NCBI GenBank assembly: GCA_002684055.1
Contig: NYUL01000013.1
Span: forward strand, 1-15,074
DNA from: Gammaproteobacteria bacterium
Lineage (GTDB): Bacteria; Pseudomonadota; Gammaproteobacteria; Magnimaribacterales; TMED112
Length of the DNA: 15,074 nucleotides
Direction of reading: 5' to 3'
In this document: in pieces, positions 1 through 6,332 of the stretch
Layout of the letters: every line of letters begins with the position of its first letter
How positions within the stretch are numbered: the stretch's first letter is position 1
Notes under the pieces: generated by a model
Told to the model about the DNA's origin: nothing
The model's database searches: none
Seen by the model: only the letters and a program-made list of their open reading frames with translations
Position numbers and translations under genes: made by a program

Positions 1-639
1 TTCTGCTGCTGCATCTAAGCGAACAAGTATACCCAATTCGTCAAGAATTTCTGGCTCTAACTTAGCAACACCTCGAACCAAACGATCCTGTGCATCTGCC
101 AAATCTCTATCTAAAGCAGTGGCCGCACCTCGCGCTACCTTAGTAAGGGCTTCTAGTTCATCCGTAGAAAATCCCGCAGAAGTACCAATTGAAGCTGAGC
201 GAAGAGCTTGCTCCGCACTTAAAGCTCCATCCGTAACTCTTTGAAGCCTATTTACTACAATATCTAAATTCGTTCCTGCGGCGTTCCCCAGAAACTCCAA
301 ACTCTTAGACATTTGATCGACCCCTGAAGATCGAGATAATACTCCAAATGCTGCTGTAAGAGCAAATACGTTTGCAGCTAAGGTTGCATAGGCACCTACT
401 AAGCCGGAGGAGCCTCCTCCGATTAAGTCTCTTTGTTTACTAAAAGCTTTAGTGCTATTAGCGGTGGCTCCTGCAACACCTTTTTCTCCCCTATGATATT
501 TACCTCTAGACTTATTTAGCTTATCTGTTGATGCCCCTAACTTATCTGTCGCAGCAGCGGCATTTTTTGCTTCTTTAGCAACAATATTAAGAGACCCATC
601 ATCACTGACAGATATCTTTAATTTTACTGTATTAGCCAC
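1..639 (-). CDS. Tape measure protein, N-terminal 213 residues (cut by window edge)
   Basis: Starts at a GTG (639-637) whose G overlaps the TAG stop of the preceding frame (TAGTG). An in-frame TGA at 663-661 and no better codon in between force this start. The reading frame is open for all 213 codons to the edge. The visible part is Ala/Ser/Gly-rich and helical. Residues 17-75 are charged and low-complexity, residues 80-101 form a hydrophobic stretch, and the segment from about 110 carries the 'G.N.d.vv.rLq.vt.GalS.eqAlr' style helices seen near the start of tape measure proteins. Tape measure proteins set tail length and are ejected with the DNA. The position directly after an overlapping chaperone-gene pair is the classic position for this gene. 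Total length cannot be judged. The Shine-Dalgarno sequence is weak (AAAGAG), so translation is probably coupled to the upstream gene. Confidence 0.8.
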   Translation of the reverse strand, partial: MANTVKLKISVSDDGSLNIVAKEAKNAAAATDKLGASTDKLNKSRGKYHRGEKGVAGATANSTKAFSKQRDLIGGGSSGLVGAYATLAANVFALTAAFGVLSRSSGVDQMSKSLEFLGNAAGTNLDIVVNRLQRVTDGALSAEQALRSASIGTSAGFSTDELEALTKVARGAATALDRDLADAQDRLVRGVAKLEPEILDELGILVRLDAAAE

Positions 640-983
640 TATTTTTTTCTCTTTAGCTTCTCATATTCCTTCTTCAAGTGTTCAGAAGATTTTTTGATTG
701 CTCTTGAGTCGAGCCAGGAGAGTATCTCTAAAAAATACGCAGTATCCTGGATGTCGTACAAATCTATATAGTAAGGTAGATTGGTATAATCTTTTCCGGT
801 ATAACCAATCTCGGGGTACATTCTATCCCCTAACATATTAAAACTATTTACCGCAGAAACAAATATCTCTGGTAGATCTTCCCAGTCGGGGGGAATTTCT
901 TCGTCTTTCGGTTCTTGACCTAACTGTTCCATCATCGTGAAATACTTATCACGAGTCATTCCAGTATCAAGATTCAGAAACAT
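639..983 (-). CDS. Tail assembly chaperone, downstream frame (gpT-like)
   Basis: A 114-residue acidic protein if it starts at the ATG at 983. It has a Pro/acidic stretch (EEIPPDWEDLPEIF, about residues 28-41), a DRMYPEIGYTGKDYTNLP segment (about 53-70) and a Lys-rich tail. This pattern matches small proteins commonly found immediately before tape measure genes in tailed phages. It overlaps the preceding chaperone frame by 17 nt in the +1 register. The frame is open upstream of the ATG back to a TAG near 1038 and encodes a plausible helix (EQKVEALKRLER) there, as expected if it is mainly expressed as a frameshift extension of the upstream gene. Independent initiation is also possible: an AAAGG lies about 9 nt before the ATG. 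By analogy with lambda gpG/gpGT, the fusion would bind the tape measure protein and recruit tube subunits. Confidence 0.68.
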   Translation of the reverse strand: MFLNLDTGMTRDKYFTMMEQLGQEPKDEEIPPDWEDLPEIFVSAVNSFNMLGDRMYPEIGYTGKDYTNLPYYIDLYDIQDTAYFLEILSWLDSRAIKKSSEHLKKEYEKLKRKK

Positions 984-1419
984 CCTTTCGAGCCTTTTTA
1001 GGGCTTCGACTTTCTGCTCGGCTACGAAAGTTATCTAAGTCAAAAACTACCTCGTTTAGCCATGTGTCAAATTCTGACGAGTTAGCGACAAGAGCTTCAG
1101 CATTATCAGCTGTATACTCTACTTCTGAGGAAGGATCTTGACCTTCTGTGCTTATAAGCATAAGCGTTTCAAGGTGCTCTAAAGATAGACCCTTCCAGTT
1201 CTTAATACTAGCATTAGAAAACTCCGATACAAATTTTTCTTCATCTAAGTTTTCAGTAAGTTGCCGAGTCTTTCTATCAAATTTATTAGTAGTACAGCGC
1301 TTTCTCAATCCTGTTAGTTCTTTTCTAGAAAGATTTACTACTTCCACGGAAAATCCGTCTAAGCCGGGAAAGTCCATCCACACAGACTTGCTATCGACCA
1401 TTAATTTTTTAAGTTCCAT
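967..1419 (-). CDS. Tail assembly chaperone, upstream frame (gpG-like)
   Basis: A 150-residue protein. The N-terminus has the FPG..GF.VEVVNLSRKEL pattern (about residues 17-36), and the C-terminal third has NSSEFDTWLNEVVFDLDNFR (about 113-132). This arrangement is typical of phage tail assembly chaperones in the gpG role. A good Shine-Dalgarno AGGAG lies 9 nt before the ATG and overlaps the TAG stop of the tail-tube-like gene. The gene ends in a basic tail (RSPKKARKD) exactly where the next frame begins. It is followed by a +1-register overlapping frame and then the tape measure gene. The assignment rests mainly on this position plus motif resemblance, with no catalytic signature to check. 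Expected role: a chaperone that coats the tape measure protein and is absent from the finished tail. Confidence 0.7.
   Translation of the reverse strand: MELKKLMVDSKSVWMDFPGLDGFSVEVVNLSRKELTGLRKRCTTNKFDRKTRQLTENLDEEKFVSEFSNASIKNWKGLSLEHLETLMLISTEGQDPSSEVEYTADNAEALVANSSEFDTWLNEVVFDLDNFRSRAESRSPKKARKDVSES
995..999 (-). other. Candidate programmed frameshift site (A5 run) in the chaperone pair
   Basis: In the upstream frame the mRNA reads CCT AAA AAG GCT. A lysine tRNA on AAA (999-997) can slip one base forward to AAA (998-996) with full re-pairing and then read AGG, which is in the downstream frame. A -2 slip of AAG onto the same AAA gives the same register. A +1 slip here would give a fusion of 141 + 118 = 259 residues (260 for -2), against 150 for the unshifted product. 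No canonical -1 heptamer fits, because the downstream frame is in the +1/-2 register. The site is inferred from sequence only. Confidence 0.45.
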
Positions 1420-1431
1420 TAAACTAAACTC

Positions 1432-2322
1432 CTAGTTTGTTACATATTTGAATATCGACGATAGAGAGCTTGAATTATCGGTGACTCTCCAATCATAATT
1501 TTGAATAAATACATCACCTGCACTCATTCTGTTAGTGAAAGTACTTGTTGCAGGGCCTACGTGGAATCCTCTAAAAGAGGAACCTGTTTGACCGTTACCT
1601 GCTTTAATCTCTAGGGCGACTGATGTATCCCAAGATTGAGCTGTACTTTTGTTTGTATCAGTAAGATACTGAGAAATTGAACCGGCAAGTATTTTTTTAG
1701 ATACGACATATCCAGATGGATACATCGAATTTGAGGCAGATGTAACAGCTCTTGCTGCATGGATAGTTGAATATGGAGTCCAGTCTATCTCATTTTGCAG
1801 TTCGATCTTTACTGATACAATATCTGTTAAGGAGGAAGAATCTAAAGTAACCGCTAATTTTGGGTTAACTAAATAATTCTTTGTATTAGACCTACTTTGA
1901 AGCGTCCCCGAAAGGCTTGCTTGGTTAGTAAGCTTAGATGCTTCTCCTTGAATCTCAATACTCAGGGGTCGTGATTTCTCAATTACGAAACTACCATTTG
2001 TAATGACACATGTATCAAGTTTAAAAACATCTGTAGGCGTAGAAACAAATATAGTAAAACTACTATTGTTTATCAGAAAATTCTCTACTATGGTGAAGTC
2101 TGCTTCCTGTATTGCAGGCATAGTAAAGGAAAAATTAGCAGCATTTGCCTTATTTATAACACTACCTTCAAAATAATCTGTAGGAGCATGCAACGTTTTA
2201 ACTGTATAACTTTCTTCTGCAAAAGTTTGACTAAACGATACATCACTGATATCTATAGAATACCGGGAGCTTCCGTCTACTATAAATAGTTGTGCTTCTC
2301 TCTTAAAATTATAGCTGGGCAT
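1432..2322 (-). CDS. Tail-tube-like / minor tail protein (second tube paralog)
   Basis: A 296-residue beta-rich protein with few charged clusters, no membrane segment and no signal peptide. Its first 45 residues parallel the start of the major tail tube protein encoded just upstream: REAQLFIVDGSSRYSIDISDVSFSQ here against RDSKMFIEFDGHVWEVPVLDGFSFSQ there (broken alignment). The middle contains RPLSIEIQGEASKL (about 117-130), also tube-like. It is probably a tail-tube-fold protein that caps or initiates the tube, or a minor tube subunit. It is the first gene after promoter P3, with a leader of roughly 43 nt and no clear Shine-Dalgarno (AGTTAAAAATAA precedes the ATG). Its stop overlaps the Shine-Dalgarno of the chaperone gene. 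Alternative: an unrelated minor tail protein. The paralogy is seen by eye and has not been scored. Confidence 0.6.
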   Translation of the reverse strand: MPSYNFKREAQLFIVDGSSRYSIDISDVSFSQTFAEESYTVKTLHAPTDYFEGSVINKANAANFSFTMPAIQEADFTIVENFLINNSSFTIFVSTPTDVFKLDTCVITNGSFVIEKSRPLSIEIQGEASKLTNQASLSGTLQSRSNTKNYLVNPKLAVTLDSSSLTDIVSVKIELQNEIDWTPYSTIHAARAVTSASNSMYPSGYVVSKKILAGSISQYLTDTNKSTAQSWDTSVALEIKAGNGQTGSSFRGFHVGPATSTFTNRMSAGDVFIQNYDWRVTDNSSSLSSIFKYVTN

Positions 2323-2372
2323 TTATTTTTAACTCTAAGAGAATAAGGTACTCTCACTTTTAATTAACCTAT

Positions 2373-2401
2373 AGTATAATGGAGGGGAGGAAAAATGTCA
2401 A
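2373..2401 (-). promoter_or_regulatory. Promoter P3, sigma70-type
   Basis: On the minus strand TTGACA (2401-2396), a 17-nt C-rich spacer and TATACT (2378-2373) form a near-perfect sigma70 promoter. It is preceded by AAAAATAATTC, which recurs in nearly the same form before P1 and P2. The predicted start is near 2366, about 43 nt before the tail-tube-like gene. It lies directly behind the terminator of the major tail tube gene, so it restarts transcription for the chaperone and tape measure genes. Confidence 0.85.
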
Positions 2402-2420
2402 GAATTATTTTTGTTTGGTC

Positions 2421-2446
2421 AAAGAAAAAGGGGCCGAAGCCCCTTT
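2421..2446 (-). terminator. Rho-independent terminator with UUCG loop, after the tail tube gene
   Basis: Read on the minus strand, an 8-bp stem AAAGGGGC/GCCCCTTT closes a TTCG tetraloop (2427-2446). It is followed by TTTTTCTTT down to 2421. GC-rich stem, extra-stable UUCG loop and U-tract make this a strong intrinsic terminator. It sits about 20 nt after the stop of the major tail tube gene and about 20 nt before the -35 box of P3. Confidence 0.92.
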
Positions 2447-2466
2447 ATTTATGAGTACTCTAGTTA

Positions 2467-3750
2467 TTACGCACCGAAATAAGTAAGAGTTGCTTCGTCG
2501 TCTTCTGCAATCGTAGAAGGCAACGCCATAAAGTTAGTTTCCAAAGAAATCACATCCTCAATAGAGTGAGTAGGAATCTCAATGTGACATGTAGGCATGC
2601 TGATTTCTAGACGAGGAGTACCACTTGCTCCACCGATCTTGAAGACAAGAGCGAAAGAGTTAGTAACTACGTTAGTAATTCCACGAAGATCCTCGAAGAA
2701 GTCACCAGAAGCATTAGTAGTACTAGTATCCTCTGTTAAGTAACATGTAAATGAACCGCCAAAATTACGAGTACCTGTAACATGTCCGATAGGCACGTTT
2801 ACAGTACCAATCTCTTCAGGAGTAATATAAGTGTTGTTATTAGACATAGTAATATTACCGCCTGTCAAGGTAAGGCTATAGTTGGCTTCTAGCTCATTTA
2901 CACTATCGCTGTCAGGGTCTCTGGTCGTAGGAGTAACTGTAAGTACGGTTAGTCGGTTACGAATAAAGTTACCTGTATCACGAATTGCTTCATCAATATA
3001 CACTGTGTTTGCTTCGCTGCCGTTCGTTACATTAGTAGTAACATACAAACGATTACCGTCATTAGCATCTAACCAAACATCTCCTACTGCCATAGTAGTA
3101 CCATCCGTAGTAGTATCGGAATGGATAGGAGCAGTATTATCTACATGCGTGCTTCCGGTAAAGTCCAGAACGTTATTAGCATTTCCAGACCAGTTAATCG
3201 TAGCAATACCATCAATATCAAAATCAATGGAGGCTTCATTAACAGTAACACCGTCAAGCTTCATTACTTTTTGATTGGCATCTCCCAATACAAAGTAAAC
3301 ATTCGCAGTACCTAGAGTTGATGAGTTAGAAGAGCCAAAATTAATTACGCTACTACTAGTAGCTGGAGTAATTACATTAGTTCCTCCAGTATCAAAATCA
3401 TAAGTACTACGATCATAGTTTTTAGCACCCGCAAAAAGAGCCCATAGAACTTCCTCTACTGCGTGAACTTTTGCGGAGCCATCTGCCGTACCATTTGCCG
3501 TGCCTGAGGCTGCCTGGAAGGGACGTACATAAGTTGAGAAAGACCACTCGCCTGGAGCCAAGGAGTCGTTAAAAGCTCTACGGCCGCGACGACTTACTCC
3601 AGCGGAAGATTCCATCTCATTCAAAGTGATTTCTGTACTATTAGTAGCCTGTGAAAAGCTGAAACCATCTAGTACAGGAACTTCCCATACATGGCCGTCG
3701 AACTCGATAAACATTTTCGAGTCGCGGCTAAAATATAGTTGTTCTGCCAT
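2467..3750 (-). CDS. Major tail tube protein
   Basis: A 427-residue, strongly beta-rich, Thr/Ser/Asn/Gly-rich protein. The N-terminus (SRDSKMFIEFDGHVWEVP then VLDGFSFSQATNSTEITLNEME) and an SRRGRRAFNDSLAPGEWSFSTYVRP block (about residues 53-75, quoted in part) resemble tail tube proteins of marine long-tailed phages. The C-terminus has SMPTCHIEIPTHSIEDV and ends in a beta segment (LTYFGA). At over 400 residues it is much longer than a minimal tube protein (about 150-250). The middle (about 130-300) is therefore probably an inserted decoration domain. An excellent Shine-Dalgarno (AGGAG, 6 nt before the ATG), its own strong terminator and abundant preferred-looking codons fit a highly expressed structural gene. 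The order tail terminator - tube - (tube paralog) - chaperones - tape measure supports the call. Confidence 0.82.
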   Translation of the reverse strand: MAEQLYFSRDSKMFIEFDGHVWEVPVLDGFSFSQATNSTEITLNEMESSAGVSRRGRRAFNDSLAPGEWSFSTYVRPFQAASGTANGTADGSAKVHAVEEVLWALFAGAKNYDRSTYDFDTGGTNVITPATSSSVINFGSSNSSTLGTANVYFVLGDANQKVMKLDGVTVNEASIDFDIDGIATINWSGNANNVLDFTGSTHVDNTAPIHSDTTTDGTTMAVGDVWLDANDGNRLYVTTNVTNGSEANTVYIDEAIRDTGNFIRNRLTVLTVTPTTRDPDSDSVNELEANYSLTLTGGNITMSNNNTYITPEEIGTVNVPIGHVTGTRNFGGSFTCYLTEDTSTTNASGDFFEDLRGITNVVTNSFALVFKIGGASGTPRLEISMPTCHIEIPTHSIEDVISLETNFMALPSTIAEDDEATLTYFGA

Positions 3751-3779
3751 AGTTTTCTCCTATGAAACTTGAAAAGACT

Positions 3780-3804
3780 TGGACGTGAACATTTGTTCGT
3801 GCCA
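3780..3804 (-). repeat. Imperfect dyad before the tail tube gene
   Basis: The core is an inverted repeat GAACA-TT-TGTTC (3787-3798). The outer TGG/CCA and CG/CG can also pair around mismatches. It lies in the 61-nt gap between the tail terminator and tail tube genes, 30 nt or more ahead of the tube ATG. It could fold as an RNA stem-loop protecting or processing the tube message, or be a protein-binding site. The GAAC-N4-GTTC core resembles Gram-positive LexA boxes, but nothing else here suggests SOS control. Confidence 0.4.
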
Positions 3805-3811
3805 GTATTTT

Positions 3812-4270
3812 CTAATAACGAACTTCTACTGTGAGTTCTCCTACACCTAGAGGCTCGAGTACACCTTCATCAGTATCAATACCGATGACTGTGATTTGTT
3901 GGACATTAAAAGCATTATTTTGAGCATCAAAATACTGCAAATCAGAGTTTTCTTCTATTACAGTTTCGACGTCTTCCATTAAAGCATTTAATGCATCTTG
4001 TGCATTTTCTTCGTTAACATAGCAACGAACAGTTACTGCTAAAAAACGATCCTTATAGCCGCCGCCTTGGTACTCCCGAGTCTCGCTTCCTGCATTTAAA
4101 TGAATTGCAGGAAACTCCTCTACTTCGTCCCAAAACTTTAAAAAAGGAAAAACATTATTTTCTACATCTGAGAGCATTGCTCCAGATCCATTAATTGTCT
4201 TCAGCTTTTCTGCAAGTGCATTTACAATATTTGCTCTTCGGGAGGTATAAGTTCGTGCTGTACTTGTCAT
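3812..4270 (-). CDS. Tail terminator / tail completion protein
   Basis: A 152-residue alpha/beta protein, the usual size for the lambda gpU / HK97 tail terminator group. It opens with a helix (about 10-27, RRANIVNALAEKLKTI). Then follow a FPAIHLNAGSE strand region (about 53-63), a DRFLAVTVRCYV strand (about 74-85), a long acidic helix (about 89-108) and a final strand pair ending in GELTVEVRY. That strand-helix-strand arrangement, and the position just before the major tail tube gene, match the protein that caps the growing tail and joins it to the head. Its ATG overlaps the stop of the previous gene (TAATG), and a strong AGGAGA lies 5 nt upstream. No sequence motif is diagnostic, so the call leans on order and length. 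Confidence 0.65.
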   Translation of the reverse strand: MTSTARTYTSRRANIVNALAEKLKTINGSGAMLSDVENNVFPFLKFWDEVEEFPAIHLNAGSETREYQGGGYKDRFLAVTVRCYVNEENAQDALNALMEDVETVIEENSDLQYFDAQNNAFNVQQITVIGIDTDEGVLEPLGVGELTVEVRY

Positions 4271-5679
4271 TATACTCTCCTAGTATATAGTCGTCCTACC
4301 AAAAAATTAGCAGCAATATCTCTTATTGCAGAATCAATTAGAGGCCTTGGGTCTCTCTCAGAGCTTGCACGAGCACTACCACTGGAAACCTCATAAACAG
4401 AGTATGGATTCTTTTCATAAGTATATCCTACACTAGGAAATCCTCCTCGAGTTGTTTGAACATCCGTTACTCTAACACTTCCTGCAAATCTGCCAGTTCT
4501 ATTTACTAGCCTAGGTGATCTCATTTTTTTAGCAACTTCATCTGGAAGTTTAGCATTAATTAATCCTGCTAAAGCAATAGGTGACTGGGCTGTTTTCTGG
4601 CTTACATTTTGTGTTACAGAATAACTTTTTCTCTTTATGCCCCCTTTCTTTGCTTGTTTTGCATTTCCTTTTAGAGTAACCTTGGAAGAAGCCTTTTTAC
4701 TTTCTGTCTTATTTTTATTAATTTTAGTAGAGGTACCTTTAATAGTCCTACTTCGTTTTACGGAATCAAGTACTTCCTCAACAACAATAGATAGGCTTTT
4801 ATCCTGTACTTGCTCAACTAAAGGCTTGCTTCCTTTTGAATGTGCATAATCTTTGCCAAAGTTTTCTGCTATTGCGTGCTCGTAAAGGCTATCCTCTAGT
4901 TTCTTTCTTATCTGCTTCCAGTCATAAGCCTCTGACCCCACAGGGTTCATACTTTGAGGTCCAATAGTTAGAGGTATCTCTAAAGTATCATTAAGACTAT
5001 ATTTTTTATTGTCTGTTTGTTTCTTCCACTGAGCGGTTATATCCCCAAAATACTCGCCAATTGTGTTTGCAATAATTGTTGTCTGCTCTACAGTAAAATC
5101 AGACTCAACAACATTGTGCATGACTCCTTCGTATAGTTTTGCTAAAGTAAAAGAACCTACAGTTGTTTTCTCTTCATGAAGATTCTGAGTTCTAGCTCTA
5201 AATACCTTTTTTCCTGCGTCACTTTGAAGTCTTTTTCTGCTTTTTTGAGAAAGTTCTTCGCTTTTTGAAATACTTTTCCAACCCAACTGCCATATAAGTC
5301 TTTGAACAGAAGAATGCAACCCCTTAGGTTGCCGTACTATAATAGAATTGCCCTTTCTAAGTACAGAGCCTTTTCTTTTGCCTGTAGTTTTCTCATAGGC
5401 TGAAGGAAAATCATTAAAAACTTTATTTGCCGCAGCTAAGGCTGCCGCCTCTATACCTTTCACTCTATTCGCAGAAACTTCTGCATCTTTAAAAGACTTC
5501 TCTCCATATAAAGCAGCAATAGTATTATCTCTATATAAAGTTATTAAATCTTCTAGAGTAATTGTTGTAATATGTGGGCTGCCTCCCATTTGACTACGAA
5601 GTACAGTATCCCACCTTCTTTTATATCTAGGATTAGTAAGAAACTGTTTTATAAGTTTATCTACTAATTGTTTACTCAT
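4270..5679 (-). CDS. Neck / head-closure protein with HK97 gp10-like C-terminus
   Basis: A 469-residue, Lys- and Ser-rich protein. The last 100 residues contain LVNRTGRFAGSVRV (about 389-402), then a GYTYEKNPYSVYE beta segment and RDPRPLIDSAIRDIA (about 442-456). This is the 'tGrl..Sv.v ... dPRPli..Air' pattern of HK97 gp10-type neck proteins, and the position between connector and tail terminator agrees. The first about 370 residues are unusual for that family, whose members are usually 110-160 residues. They include a helical N-terminal part (about 1-270) and a very basic low-complexity linker (about 310-360, many K, S and T). It may be a fusion or an alternative structural protein. Its ATG overlaps the connector stop (TAATG), and no clear Shine-Dalgarno is present. 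Confidence 0.5.
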   Translation of the reverse strand: MSKQLVDKLIKQFLTNPRYKRRWDTVLRSQMGGSPHITTITLEDLITLYRDNTIAALYGEKSFKDAEVSANRVKGIEAAALAAANKVFNDFPSAYEKTTGKRKGSVLRKGNSIIVRQPKGLHSSVQRLIWQLGWKSISKSEELSQKSRKRLQSDAGKKVFRARTQNLHEEKTTVGSFTLAKLYEGVMHNVVESDFTVEQTTIIANTIGEYFGDITAQWKKQTDNKKYSLNDTLEIPLTIGPQSMNPVGSEAYDWKQIRKKLEDSLYEHAIAENFGKDYAHSKGSKPLVEQVQDKSLSIVVEEVLDSVKRSRTIKGTSTKINKNKTESKKASSKVTLKGNAKQAKKGGIKRKSYSVTQNVSQKTAQSPIALAGLINAKLPDEVAKKMRSPRLVNRTGRFAGSVRVTDVQTTRGGFPSVGYTYEKNPYSVYEVSSGSARASSERDPRPLIDSAIRDIAANFLVGRLYTRRV

Positions 5680-6269
5680 TAAAAATTCTTATACAAGTCT
5701 AAAACTCTCTTAATGTGGTCGGGAAAAGCAACATTATTACGTTGGCTAGTAGAACTCTGGTTCTGTATACTGGCTGCTCCTAAAGTTCTTCGCTCTTTAT
5801 GCTCATCTTTCAAATAGTAAGTCAGTAGATCAACTACCGCTAATTTTAGATCTGCAGGAAGTTCAGAGTATCCTGCAGTGTACACAACTCTTACGCTACC
5901 AACACCTTTAGGCCAGTTAGTAGCAAGACCACTAGTGTTAGTTCTAAGAACACTATCGGTATTGGAATCCAGAAAATATTCATGCGAGGTCGTAGTAAGC
6001 GTCGTATAAGAGTCACCATAGGTACGCCTCTCTTCAACGGATACAATAGTATTTACAGGACTCTCTGTTAACTGTACAATATTCGTATCCCAATTAATAT
6101 TAAAAGTTTCCGTCTTATTTGTAGAATAGTAATCTACAATGCTGTTGCCGCAGTAAGTTTTTACTAATTGACTTATAGAAGGAATAAGCACATTCAATCG
6201 TCCATCCTCTTTAGGGCTGGCGATACCTTGTGCATCTTTATATTCTGCTAATGTTATTAAGTTTGCCAT
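5679..6269 (-). CDS. Head-tail connector (HK97 gp6-like adaptor)
   Basis: A 196-residue protein with the typical connector layout. An N-terminal helix (ITLAEYKDAQGI) is followed by a helix around LIPSISQLVKTYCG (about 28-41). A beta-rich middle includes VNTIVSVEERRTYGDSYT and VGSVRVVYTAGYSELPADLK. The C-terminal helix AVVDLLTYYLKDEHKERRT (about 144-162) is characteristic of the gp6/YqbG-type adaptors that ring the portal. The gene follows the capsid gene and precedes the neck protein, the expected place. No Shine-Dalgarno is visible before the ATG. The region between the capsid stop and this ATG is a terminator hairpin plus an AT-rich stretch. Confidence 0.8.
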   Translation of the reverse strand: MANLITLAEYKDAQGIASPKEDGRLNVLIPSISQLVKTYCGNSIVDYYSTNKTETFNINWDTNIVQLTESPVNTIVSVEERRTYGDSYTTLTTTSHEYFLDSNTDSVLRTNTSGLATNWPKGVGSVRVVYTAGYSELPADLKLAVVDLLTYYLKDEHKERRTLGAASIQNQSSTSQRNNVAFPDHIKRVLDLYKNF

Positions 6270-6281
6270 AAGTATATTAGT

Positions 6282-6310
6282 AAAAACTTGGGGGAGGAAA
6301 TCCTCCCCCA
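6282..6310 (-). terminator. Hairpin terminator after the capsid gene
   Basis: A perfect 10-bp inverted repeat TGGGGGAGGA/TCCTCCCCCA (6289-6310), folding as GGGGGAGG-ATTT-CCTCCCCC on the minus strand, is followed by AG and TTTTT (6286-6282). It starts 22 nt after the capsid stop. The stem is strong and the U-tract short, so partial termination is likely. That would give more capsid than connector transcript. Confidence 0.8.
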
Positions 6311-6332
6311 GGTAGCAAGTAACAAGTATCTG

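Noticed and set aside
1148..1435. 95-codon plus-strand open frame opposite the chaperone gene
   Set aside because: Antisense to a gene with good context and Shine-Dalgarno; no independent support.
2882..3274. 130-codon plus-strand open frame opposite the tail tube gene
   Set aside because: Ser/Val-rich antisense shadow of the Thr/Asn-rich tube gene; no start signals.
3787..3798. GAAC-N4-GTTC reading as a Gram-positive LexA (SOS) box
   Set aside because: Single site before a late structural gene, no overlapping promoter, and no sign of a Gram-positive host; an RNA hairpin is at least as likely.
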